This document shows, one piece after another, positions 8,467 to 16,387 of a stretch of 64,000 nt of DNA. The notes beneath the pieces are model-generated. The model saw only the letters and a program-made list of their open reading frames with translations, had not been told where the DNA came from and did no database searches. The position numbers and the translations under genes were made by a program. Positions within the stretch are counted from its first letter, which is position 1; every line of letters starts with the position of its first letter. This DNA comes from Ancylobacter defluvii (GTDB taxonomy: Bacteria; Pseudomonadota; Alphaproteobacteria; Rhizobiales; Xanthobacteraceae): NCBI RefSeq assembly GCF_018390605.1, contig NZ_JAHBGD010000005.1, positions 434,001-498,000 of the forward strand. The letters run 5' to 3'.

Positions 8467-9747
8467 TCAGGCGAGGCCGGCATAGAGTTCGCGCTCGAAC
8501 GCGCCGTAGAGCGCGACCACCCACTCGTCGTAAAACGGCAGCACCTGCGTGAAGAGCGCACCGGTGACGTGCTTCACCGGGTCGATCCAGAAATAGCAAT
8601 TGAGCAGGCCGGCCCAGGAGACGCTGCCGGCGGAACGCCCGTTCGGGCCCGGCTCAGTGTTGATGTCGAAGGACAGGCCCCATTTGTGCGGCTGGCCGGG
8701 AAACTGGTCGAAGCTACGCGAGTAGGCCGGATGCGCCGAGCGCATCTCGTGAACGTTCAGTTCGCCGATCTGGTTCTGCATCATCAGCGCCACCGTCTCC
8801 GGCCGCAGGATGCGCACGCCGCCCACTGCGCCGCCGTTCAGAAGGGCCTGCAGGAAGGTCATGTAGTCGCGCGGGGTCGAGAAGGCGCCGCCGCCGCCCA
8901 TGAAGAATTCGGGCCGCTGCGGCATCGCGAACGGACCGGGCTCCAGCCCGCCATCGGCGCGGCGGCTGTGGAAGGTGGCGACGCGCTTCTTCTGCGCACT
9001 GCCGATCAGGAAGCCGGAATCCTTCATGCCGAGCGGGCCGAAGATTTTCTCGCGGAAATACACCTCCAGCGCCTGGTCGGAGACCGCCTCGACCAGCTTG
9101 CCGACCCAGTCCATGCTGATGCCGTATTCCCACCGCTCGCCCGGGTCGAATTCCAGCGGAGCGGTGAAGGCGGCGTTCTTGCACGTGGCGATGTCCGGCA
9201 TGCCGGTGACCTGCTCATAGCGGGTCAGCGCTTCGCTCCAGATCGAATAGGTATAGCCGGAGGTGTGGGTCAGCAGGTGGCGCACGGTGATCGCCCGCTT
9301 GGCGGGACGAAGGCGCGGCGTGCCGTCGGCAGCGAAGCCTTCCAGGACCTGGGACGCAGCGAGTTCGGGCAGGTACTTCGACGCCTCGTCATCGAGATTG
9401 ATACGACCCTGCTCGACCAGCTGCATGCAGGCCGTTGCGGTGAAGGCCTTGGTCATCGACAACAGCCAGAACACGGTGTCGACCGTCATCGGCGCACCGG
9501 TTGCAGCGTTCGATGTGCCAAAGGCGTCCTCCTAGACGAGACCCGTGCGGGTCGCTGCCATGGCGACGACGCCGGCGACGTCGTTGCGGGAAACGCCGCC
9601 GCGCAGGGCGGCATCGATTGCGCCCGCACTCCGTAGCGATGCGGCAGGTCGCGTCGCGGCGAAAGCCGGGCGGGCGGCGTCGAGCGCCAGAAGTCCGCCC
9701 AGCAAGCCGCCGCGCTGGAGCACAGTTCTGCGAGTCATCGGGTTCAT
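8467..9747 (-). pseudogene. Tat-exported serine hydrolase (beta-lactamase/EstB family), amber-interrupted
   Basis: One reading frame runs from ATG 9747 (AAAGGAG upstream) to 8467, broken only by TAG at 9532-9534. The N-terminal part has an RR-containing signal sequence (MTRRTVLQRGGLLGG). The segment after the stop holds the SxxK nucleophile motif SMTK and a YGIS stretch of the class C beta-lactamase/EstB fold. The stop falls where relatives read GLVYEDAFG, so a Tyr codon (TAT or TAC) became TAG. Translation could reinitiate at 9489, but that protein would lack its export signal. Full length would be about 426 residues. Confidence 0.8.
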
Positions 9748-9910
9748 CACCGGCTCCTTTCGGGGATCGCAAGAACGCGGCCTTTGGCTTGCCCGCGATG
9801 GTGTTGCGATCGAGGCGTTCTACGCTGCGCTACCAGGTGATTCACGCGCATTGTTATCAGTGTTATGTTGACTAAGATTCACTTTGATCTGAAGACGGAA
9901 CGCGCGGGGC
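9748..9910. promoter_or_regulatory. Divergent promoter between serine hydrolase cluster and LysR gene
   Basis: The 163-base gap separates the minus-strand hydrolase/NmrA/aldo-keto cluster from a divergent LysR gene, the usual layout for LysR autoregulation and activation of the neighbour. The part near 9838-9890 is AT-richer (TTGTTATCAGTGTTATGTTGAC), and TTATCAGTGTTAT contains a T-N11-A-type element, compatible with a LysR box. The exact site is not resolved. Confidence 0.4.
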
Positions 9911-10822
9911 ATGGTGTTCGACACGCGACTTCTGACCGGAGTGGGCGTCATGGCCGCGGTCACAGAGGCGGGCAACTTTGCCCGCGCCGCCGAAATGCTG
10001 GGCCTGACGCCTTCCGGGGTGAGCCGGGCCGTCGCGCGGCTGGAGGCGCGGGTCGGCGTGCGGCTGTTCGACCGCAACCCGCGCGAGGTCAGCCTTACCG
10101 AAGAGGGGCGGCGCTTCCACGCGCAGGTGATGCCGCTGCTCGCCGGGCTCGACGAGGCGGCTGCCGAGGCCGCCGGTGCCGCGGCGGTCGTGCGCGGGCG
10201 GCTGCGCGTGTCGGTGGACCCGTGGTTCGCGCGGATGGTGCTTGCTTCAAAGCTGCAGCAGTTCCTGCAGCGCCATCCGCTGCTGTCGGTGGATGTCTCC
10301 ACCAGCAATTACCGCGAGGAGATGATGGCCGGGGTCGACGTGGCGGTGCGCTTCGGTCCGCCGGACGCATCCTCCCTTATCGCCCGCAAGCTGCTGGACA
10401 CCCGCGTGGTGACGGTGGCCGCACCCGCCTATCTGGAGCGGCACGGGGAGCCGCGTTCACCGCACGACCTCGTTCATCACGAGGCGCTGCTGTTCCGCGA
10501 TCCGCAGACCGGTCTGCCGTTCCCCTGGGGGTTTCACCGCGACGGCGAGCTCGTCGAGGTCAACGTCTCGAGCCGGCTGGTGCTGGACGATCCGTCGGTC
10601 GCAATATCGGCCTGCGTGGCGGGCCAGGGGATCTTTCAGAGCCTCGCCGTGGGTCTTGAACCCCTTCTGTCAGGGGGCGACCTCGTCCAGGTCCTGCCGG
10701 AGTGGTCGGAGGAGCTTTATCCGCTCTACGCCTATCATCCCTCGCGTCACCTGCCGCCGGCAAAGGTTCGGGCCTTTCTGGACTTCGTACGGGACACCGC
10801 GCTGGACGCCGGGGCGGCGTGA
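9911..10822 (+). CDS. LysR-family transcriptional regulator
   Basis: A 303-residue LysR regulator. The N-terminal winged helix-turn-helix covers about residues 5-65 (GNFARAAEMLGLTPSGVSRA and RLEARVGVRLFDR are the family signature). The periplasmic-binding-protein-like effector domain starts near residue 92 (RGRLRVSV) and runs to about 295. It is divergent from the serine hydrolase, NmrA and aldo/keto reductase genes, which are its probable targets. The inducer is unknown. It belongs to the CrgA/YafC-like group common beside oxidoreductase genes. Confidence 0.9.
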   Translation: MVFDTRLLTGVGVMAAVTEAGNFARAAEMLGLTPSGVSRAVARLEARVGVRLFDRNPREVSLTEEGRRFHAQVMPLLAGLDEAAAEAAGAAAVVRGRLRVSVDPWFARMVLASKLQQFLQRHPLLSVDVSTSNYREEMMAGVDVAVRFGPPDASSLIARKLLDTRVVTVAAPAYLERHGEPRSPHDLVHHEALLFRDPQTGLPFPWGFHRDGELVEVNVSSRLVLDDPSVAISACVAGQGIFQSLAVGLEPLLSGGDLVQVLPEWSEELYPLYAYHPSRHLPPAKVRAFLDFVRDTALDAGAA

Positions 10823-10908
10823 ACCAGGGCGGTGCGAATATCGGGTTTCCGGCAAGCTTCGAATGTCTAGAGTTGGCGCAACCATGACCTCCGGAGCGGT
10901 AAAGGCCA

Positions 10909-10973
10909 ACGTCTGCTTTCAGGAAATCGCCAATCCGATCTCTACGGCCGAGATGGCGGCGCAAAGCAGACGT
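10909..10973. repeat. 11-bp inverted repeat between LysR and RHH genes
   Basis: ACGTCTGCTTT (10909-10919) and AAAGCAGACGT (10963-10973) form an exact inverted repeat separated by 43 bases, in the gap between the convergent LysR and ribbon-helix-helix genes. It could form a long hairpin acting as a bidirectional terminator, or it could be a small palindromic repeat element. Confidence 0.4.
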
Positions 10974-11005
10974 CGCTGAAAGGGCAGTCGAGGGGCAGGT
11001 ATGGG

Positions 11006-11461
11006 TCAACTCCAGTTGCTCCCCTCCTTCTCTGATCCCCCAACATTCTCCACGATCTCCTGTCGCGGCTGCGGTCCCTTCGCGAGGCGCCGGCCGAGCG
11101 CGCGGGTGTAGGCTGCGTAGCGCTCGGAGAGCTTGGCCCGCGTGGCCTGGGCGGCCGGTTCGGGCAGCGCGGGGGTGGTGGCGAGCCAGAAGCGGATGAA
11201 AGTGGCGAAGGCCTCGGTCGAGATGCCGAGATCCCGCTCCAGCCGCGCGAGACGGCGATCGATCTGGCCAAGGCGCCGGGCAAGAGCGGCCTCCTGGCGC
11301 TCGGCGCTGTCCGGCGACAGGAAGGAGGCGATCGCGGCCTGGGCGATCAGGGACATCGACTGGTCGCGCTGGGCGGCGTATTGCGCGAGCAGGTCCATGA
11401 CGTCCGGCTCGAGGTACACCGTGATCTGCGCTTTCTTCGTGCGGCCTGCCATGGCGATCAA
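11006..11461 (-). CDS. Ribbon-helix-helix (CopG-like) protein of a conjugation module
   Basis: A 151-residue basic protein. The N-terminus AQITVYLEPDVMDLLAQYA is a ribbon-helix-helix strand-helix signature, and residues about 60-85 form a charged helix (RLGQIDRRLARLERDL). In rhizobial conjugation clusters a gene of this type sits directly after traG and before trbB, which is its position here: its start overlaps the traG stop by a few bases. The trb genes that should follow are missing. A role in autoregulating the transfer operon or in relaxosome assembly is inferred. Confidence 0.7.
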   Translation of the reverse strand: MIAMAGRTKKAQITVYLEPDVMDLLAQYAAQRDQSMSLIAQAAIASFLSPDSAERQEAALARRLGQIDRRLARLERDLGISTEAFATFIRFWLATTPALPEPAAQATRAKLSERYAAYTRALGRRLAKGPQPRQEIVENVGGSEKEGSNWS

Positions 11462-12497
11462 AGCTCCATGCCGTCGTTGGGATTGAGGCTGACCTGTCGG
11501 GCCACGCCTTGCATCAGGCCGGTCATGCGCCGGTTCCGGGCGGCGAAGTCCTCCATGTCGTCGTCGCGATCCGTGTCGAACTCGAACTCGTTCTCGATGG
11601 ACTGCATGTTCTCGCCCGGCTTCACGCGGCCGAGCTTGGGCTGATGCCGGTGCTCGGAGCCGGTCGGGTCATCGTCTCGACCTTCGTCCGCGGTGCTCCC
11701 GCCGGTGCCATCCTGTGGTCTGGCCAACGGCAGCGCGGTCCAATCATCGTGTTGGACGGTCGAACCACGAGAGAGCATTGGTGGCGGCAGGAGCCGGTCC
11801 CGGAACCGCGCGTCTTCGTAATAGCGGGCCTTCTTCGCCCGGATCGGCGGGGTGCCGGCGACCATGACGATCTCGTCCGTGGGCGGCAGTTGCATGACTT
11901 CGCCGGGGGTGAGCAACGGGCGGGCGGTTTCCGAGCGCGATACCATGAGATGACCCAGCCAAGGCGATAGCCGGTGCCCGGCATAGTTCTTCATCGCCTT
12001 CATCTCGGTTGCGGTACCAAGCGCGTCGGAGACGCGTTTGGCGGTGCGCTCGTCGTTGGTGGCGAAGCTCACGCGGACATGGCAGTTGTCGAGGATGGAG
12101 TTATTAGGGCCGTAAGCCTTCTCGATCTGGTTCAGCGACTGGGCGATGAGGAAGGCTTTCAATCCATAGACGGCCATGAAGGCGAGGGCGCTCTCGAAGA
12201 AGTCTAACCGCCCAGCGCCGGAAACTCGTCGAGCATGAGCAGCAGACGATGGCGTCCGCTCTTGACCTGCAAATCCTCGGTGAGGCGCCGGCCGATCTGG
12301 TTGAGAAGCAGGCGGATCAGTGGCTTGGTGCGATTGATGTCGGAGGGCGGCACCACGAGGTAAAGGGTGGTGGGAGCCTTGCCGCCGACGATATCGGCGA
12401 TGCGCCAGTCGCAGCGCCGCGTCACCTCGGCGATCACCGGATCGCGGTAGAGGCCAAGGAAGGACATGGTTGTGGAGAGCACGCCCGAGCGCTCATC
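11458..12497 (-). pseudogene. traG: Type IV coupling protein TraG (VirD4 family), truncated and frameshifted
   Basis: Only the C-terminal part of this DNA-pumping ATPase remains. The upstream frame reads from SGVLSTTMSFLGLYRDP through the Walker B-like LLLMLDEFPALG. The downstream frame resumes with LDFFESALAFMAVYGLKAFL and ends at 11458. The frames join at about 12207-12212, where GGCGGTTAG would read GGCCGGTTAG with one more base, so a single-base deletion explains the break. The N-terminal membrane segments and the Walker A region are absent: homology stops near 12497, where S8 peptidase sequence begins on the other strand. The element cannot encode a working coupling protein. Confidence 0.8.
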
Positions 12498-13104
12498 CGC
12501 CCCATCATCGATCCGACGGCTACTTTGCACCATGAACATTGGCGACGAGAGGTTTGCCGTCATCTGGGATACGGCTTTGTCGATCCGGAAGATGCGATTG
12601 CTTGTGCTGCGGATAGAGCCACCAGGTGGGCGACCGGCACGCTGCCGATAGAAGGATCGCTGGCTTTCGACATTCCGATCCCCCCGGCCCTCGGCGCCAG
12701 CGCAAGCATTCGGGAGGGTGCGGGCAACCCTCGCATGGTTCACACCAATCCGGCCTGGGCACCTTGCCTACCGTGCCGTCAAACTGAAGATCGCCTCGCT
12801 TCAGCCCGACAGTTTGGAGATCGCAGGCGTTGGGACCTCCACGAGCCAACCGTCCAACAGCCAATCTGAGAGCGGAACGATCGTCCATCGTAGATGGCGT
12901 GATGCACGCATCGGCGTGATCGCCAATGGCGCTTCGATCCCGCTTCAAGTTCAGCGAGAAAAAGATCAAGGAACTCCAATCGACGAGGCGATTCCGTTCG
13001 GTCTTGCGGTCACGATCGAAATGCCCGGAGCGGCGCAGATCTACCAGCAGGTTCGCGCGAACATTCAAGTCCAGCCGCGCACTTTCGTGCGGGTGCAGGG
13101 CTGA
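12492..13104 (+). pseudogene. S8 (subtilisin-like) peptidase, C-terminal remnant
   Basis: Two plus-strand frames together read like the end of a large S8 peptidase. The first gives HHEHWRREVCRHLGYGFVDP and DIPIPPALGASASIRE. After a +1 shift at GGG 12716-12718 the second gives RATLAWFTPIRPGHLAYRAV, then AIPFGLAVTIE and IYQQVRANIQVQPR up to the stop at 13104. The LAWF and VTIE blocks resemble the C-terminal beta-sandwich of subtilases often encoded beside an AAA ATPase. The catalytic Asp-His-Ser region is missing, and the 5' end abuts truncated traG. Family assignment is from memory of these motifs and is moderately secure. Confidence 0.55.
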
Positions 13105-13342
13105 GTCCTCACATTTGCATTGCCTTCCATAACACGGCCGCAGAGGATCACTGCAATCGGGACGCGGGGACCCATGAAGATCCCCATGGGGCCATATGAA
13201 CGCTGGTCGCTGGCCTTCGTATCGGAGCAGATCACCTGCAGCCCTACGGGTACGCGGCCGTCGAAGGGCTCCAGTGCTGCAAAACACGGTCCCCTGTGAA
13301 TCAGCATTCTGATGCCTTGGGAATCCTGAATGTCGATCGGCC

Positions 13343-14423
13343 CTAAGCCGCTCTCGCAGCCCGGATGGTGTGCAGCGCCTCCGGCTTGAGGTGGGTGTAG
13401 CGCCGCAGCATCTTCCAGTCCTTTTGGCCGGTCACGAGCGCCACCTGTTCGATGGCGAAGCCCGCCTCGAACAGCCGGCTAGTGCCTTCGTGGCGCAGAT
13501 CGTGGAAATGCAGGTCTTCGATCTTGAGGTATCGGCATTGCCGTCGAAACGCAGTGCCGACCGAGCGGCCGTTGTAGGGGAAGATCCGGCCTTCTCGACG
13601 GCTCGAGGAGAATCCTTGCTCCTTGATGATCTCGCACGTGTCATAACCCGACACGTCGAGCAGTGGGATGCGCTGATGGTTGCCGTCCTTCCTGCGCGGG
13701 TCCTTGCGGTCCCGAATGAGCAGCATCCGCGTCCTCGGATCGAAGTCGCGCCACTCGACGCGGCAGATTTCTTCCTGGCGCATTACCGTCGCCACGGCAA
13801 AGCGCACGATCCGTCCGACGGGGATGCTCTGCCGAGGGTTCTCGTCCAGCGCGGCGATGATGCGATCAAGCTCATCCTGCGTCGGCCGGCGATCCCGCTC
13901 CTTACCTTCGATCCCGCTCCTTGCCTTTCCCGATCAGGCCGAGCCGCTTCAGGGCGATGCGCGCGAGATCGAGGGGCTCGGTCGAGAGTGTCACGCCGTG
14001 GACCGCCGCAGCGTGGGAGAGCACGGTCTTGATGTAACCGAAGTCCATGCTGACCGTGACCGGGCCAGCCCCTTCCTTCGCGCGGTCCTTGCCGTACTTG
14101 ATGAGGCGCTCGCGATCGAGATCGGCGATCTTCAAAGCGCCGAGCGCCTCGTCGAGGGCGGTGAGGCAGAAGTCCTTGGAACGGACGATCCTGATACCCA
14201 CTTCAGCCATGTCCTGGCGGTGGAGCTCGACGAGATCGTGGAAGCGTTTCGCGTCGCGCGACCTGCGCGTGACGGCGGGTTCCTGGCGATCGATGCGACG
14301 CTCCATGTCGAGCGCCCATTCCTCGGCATCCTTGCGGCGCAGGAACGTCTCATTGACGTACTGCCCCTTCCGACGGATCTGGGCTCTCCAGAAGCCGGAT
14401 TTTAGTTTAGTGAGGGTAGCCAA
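13343..14423 (-). pseudogene. Tyrosine integrase of the dusA-associated type, broken by a tandem duplication
   Basis: The N-terminal frame (TTG 14423 to 13902) carries the arm-binding and core-binding domains of a phage-type integrase. The C-terminal frame (to 13343) carries the catalytic domain with Arg in VMRQEEICR, the HDLRH box (HxxR) and RRYTHL with the nucleophilic Tyr. The two frames would fuse at GKERDRR-PTQDE but for a 19-bp tandem duplication at 13891-13928, which shifts the frame. All catalytic residues survive, so loss is recent. The gene lies just upstream of dusA, the known target of such integrases. Confidence 0.85.
13891..13928. repeat. 19-bp tandem duplication inside the integrase gene
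   Basis: The unit GATCCCGCTCCTTACCTTC (13891-13909) is followed directly by GATCCCGCTCCTTGCCTTT (13910-13928), with two mismatches. Because 19 is not a multiple of three, it disrupts the integrase reading frame at the linker before the catalytic domain. Confidence 0.85.
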
Positions 14424-14535
14424 GCCGTGTGCGCTCCGTGTGCACTCACGCGTCGAAAAATCGGAAACTGGGGCGTATCGTGGCGAAAAATCGAGTGTAC
14501 ACGACGAGACCCAACTCCTTGAAGTTGCAAAAATA
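14424..14535. promoter_or_regulatory. Candidate attachment/arm region and new dusA promoter
   Basis: The gap between integrase and dusA contains CGAAAAATC at 14454-14462 and 14484-14492, with a third copy inside the dusA start (14540-14548). GTGTGCACTC (14438-14447) and GAGTGTACAC (14493-14502) form a near-perfect inverted pair. Direct and inverted repeats at an integrase/target junction are what integrase arm-type or excisionase sites look like. The same stretch must carry the promoter now driving dusA. Both roles are inferred from position. Confidence 0.45.
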
Positions 14536-15537
14536 ATGTCGAAAAATCAATCATTTAGATTTTCCGTGGCGCCTATGATGGATTGGACCGATCGGCACTG
14601 CCGGGCGTTCCACCGCACGCTGTCAGCCCAGACGCTGCTCTACACCGAGATGGTCACCGCCAACGCAGTGATCCACGGCGACCGCGAGCGGCTGATCGGC
14701 TTTTCCTCCTTTGAGCATCCGGTGGCGCTGCAACTTGGCGGCTCGGATCCCGACACGCTCACGCGGGCGGCCGCCATCTGCGCCTCCTGGGGGTATGACG
14801 AGATCAACCTCAATGTCGGCTGCCCGTCCGACCGGGTGCAGGGCGGCAATTTCGGCGCCTGCCTGATGCGCGAGCCAGAGCTGGTCGCCGCCTGCGTCGC
14901 GGCGATGAAGGCGGAGGTCGGCATTCCCGTCACCGTAAAGTGCCGCATCGGCGTCGACGAGCAGGACCCGGAAGTCGCGCTCGACGCGCTCGCCGACGCG
15001 GTGCTGGCCGCGGGAGCCGACACCCTCACCGTGCATGCGCGCAAGGCGTGGCTGCAGGGACTGTCGCCGAAGGAGAACCGCGACATCCCGCCGCTCGACT
15101 ATGACCGGGTGTACCGGCTGAAGCAGCGGCTGCCGCAGGTGCCGATCATCATCAATGGCGGCATAGGCTTGCTGGAGGAGGTGGAGCAGCACCTCGCCCA
15201 TGTCGACGGAGTCATGCTGGGGCGTGCCGCCTATCAGCAGCCGGAATTGTTGCTCAACGTCGATTCGCGGCTGTTCGGCGGATCGGACAAGCATCCCGAC
15301 GCGTTCGCCGCGGTGGAGGCATTCGAGCCCTATATCGCGGCGCATCTCGATGGCGGCGGGCGGCTGCACGACATCACCCGCCACATGCTCGGCCTGTTCA
15401 CCGGCCGTCCGGGCGCACGGGCCTATCGCCGGCGTCTCGCCATCGAGGGGGTGAAGCCGGAGGCGGGCCTCGACGTGCTGCGCGCGGCGGTGGATGAGGT
15501 GCGCCGCGCCGAGGAACGGCGGGCACTGGTGGCATGA
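14536..15537 (+). CDS. dusA: tRNA-dihydrouridine synthase A
   Basis: A 333-residue FMN enzyme that reduces uridines in the tRNA D-loop (positions 20/20a in the DusA class). Seen: the N-terminal FMN motif APMMDWTDRHCR, the NVGCPSDRVQGG stretch, FGACLM with the catalytic Cys, and the KCRIGVD and INGGIG FMN/TIM-barrel loops, plus a C-terminal helical domain ending in HMLGLFTGRPGAR. The first codons (MSKNQSF) are AT-rich and no good ribosome-binding site precedes them, consistent with the 5' end having been replaced by an integrated island. The stop overlaps the next start in an ATGA. Confidence 0.93.
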   Translation: MSKNQSFRFSVAPMMDWTDRHCRAFHRTLSAQTLLYTEMVTANAVIHGDRERLIGFSSFEHPVALQLGGSDPDTLTRAAAICASWGYDEINLNVGCPSDRVQGGNFGACLMREPELVAACVAAMKAEVGIPVTVKCRIGVDEQDPEVALDALADAVLAAGADTLTVHARKAWLQGLSPKENRDIPPLDYDRVYRLKQRLPQVPIIINGGIGLLEEVEQHLAHVDGVMLGRAAYQQPELLLNVDSRLFGGSDKHPDAFAAVEAFEPYIAAHLDGGGRLHDITRHMLGLFTGRPGARAYRRRLAIEGVKPEAGLDVLRAAVDEVRRAEERRALVA

Positions 15538-16373
15538 TGATCGCTTCGCTCCCGCTCGACCAGATCCTCTGGCTGGTCGGCATCCTGGTTGTCGCCGGCT
15601 TCGCCACCGGCATTCTCGCCGGCCTGTTCGGCATCGGCGGCGGCGCCATCGTGGTGCCGGTGCTCTACGAGGTGTTCGGCGCCATCGGCGTGCCGGATGC
15701 CCTGCGCATGCATCTCGCCGTCGGCTCGGCGCTCGCCATCATCATGCCGACGGCCTTGCGATCCTTCTTCGCCCATCGCTCGCGCACCAAAATCAATACC
15801 GAGGTGCTGCGGCAATGGGTGGTGCCGCTGGTCGTCGGCGTGCTCGCCGGCACGGCGCTGGCGGCGGTTTCGCCGGACCGGGTGCTGCAACTGGCCTTCG
15901 TGGTGTTCGCGACGTTGATGTCGATACGCCTGCTGTTCGCCCGCGAAAGCTGGATTCTGGCCGACCAGTTGCCCGGCCCCTGGCCGATGCGGGCCTATGG
16001 CGTCTTCATCGGCGTCATTGCCTCGCTGGTTGGCATCAGCGGCGGCGGCATCGCGGTGGCGATCCTGTCGCTCTACCGGGTGCCGATCCATACCGCCATC
16101 GCGACCTCCTCCGGTCTCGGGGCGCTGATCGCGGTGCCGGGCGTGATCGGCTATGTGCTGGGTGGATGGCCACATCTCGCCGAACTGCCGCCGCTCTCGC
16201 TGGGGTTCATATCGATCCCCGGCGCCGTGCTGGTCGGGTCGATCGCCGTGCTGGCGGCGCCGCTCGGGGCGAAGCTGGCGCATCGCTTCACCAAGCGCCA
16301 GCTGGAAGTCGGCTTCGGTGTCTATCTCGCCCTGATGGGGCTGCGCTTCCTGGTGGCGCTGATCACCGGCTGA
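15534..16373 (+). CDS. TauE/SafE family anion permease (sulfite/organosulfonate exporter-like)
   Basis: A 279-residue membrane protein with about eight predicted transmembrane segments in two homologous halves. The diagnostic glycine-rich repeat appears twice, as GLFGIGGGAIVVPVL (about 31-45) and LVGISGGGIAVAIL (about 165-178), characteristic of TauE/SafE. Known members move sulfite, sulfoacetate or other small anions outward; the substrate here is unassigned. The start overlaps the dusA stop by four bases, so the two genes are translationally coupled. Confidence 0.88.
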   Translation: MMIASLPLDQILWLVGILVVAGFATGILAGLFGIGGGAIVVPVLYEVFGAIGVPDALRMHLAVGSALAIIMPTALRSFFAHRSRTKINTEVLRQWVVPLVVGVLAGTALAAVSPDRVLQLAFVVFATLMSIRLLFARESWILADQLPGPWPMRAYGVFIGVIASLVGISGGGIAVAILSLYRVPIHTAIATSSGLGALIAVPGVIGYVLGGWPHLAELPPLSLGFISIPGAVLVGSIAVLAAPLGAKLAHRFTKRQLEVGFGVYLALMGLRFLVALITG

Positions 16374-16387
16374 GGGGTTCGCCCCCC

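Larger units (their letters stand above)
1..14566. mobile_element. Right part of a decaying genomic island inserted at dusA
   Basis: The segment holds accessory genes, conjugation-gene remnants (traG, RHH protein) and a broken tyrosine integrase that lies immediately upstream of dusA. Seen: the integrase reads away from dusA and the first ten codons of dusA are AT-rich, unlike the rest of that gene. Known: a family of integrases targets the 5' end of dusA and leaves the gene functional by supplying a new start. Inferred: the right boundary lies near 14560-14600. The left boundary is not visible; I found no second copy of the dusA target sequence, so the island may begin beyond position 1 or may have lost its left end. 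Five disrupted genes indicate decay. Confidence 0.6.

Noticed and set aside
7536..9636. Very long plus-strand open frames opposite the NmrA and serine hydrolase genes
   Set aside because: They are antisense shadows of GC-rich genes: no family motif, no ribosome-binding site, Arg/Gly/Ala-rich composition.
10823..11005. Left boundary of the dusA island between LysR and the RHH gene
   Set aside because: No copy of the dusA target sequence is found there; the inverted repeat at 10909-10973 does not resemble the right junction.
13065..13307. 80-residue minus-strand open frame between S8 remnant and integrase
   Set aside because: It overlaps the S8 pseudogene end, has no recognisable family or start context, and is left unannotated.
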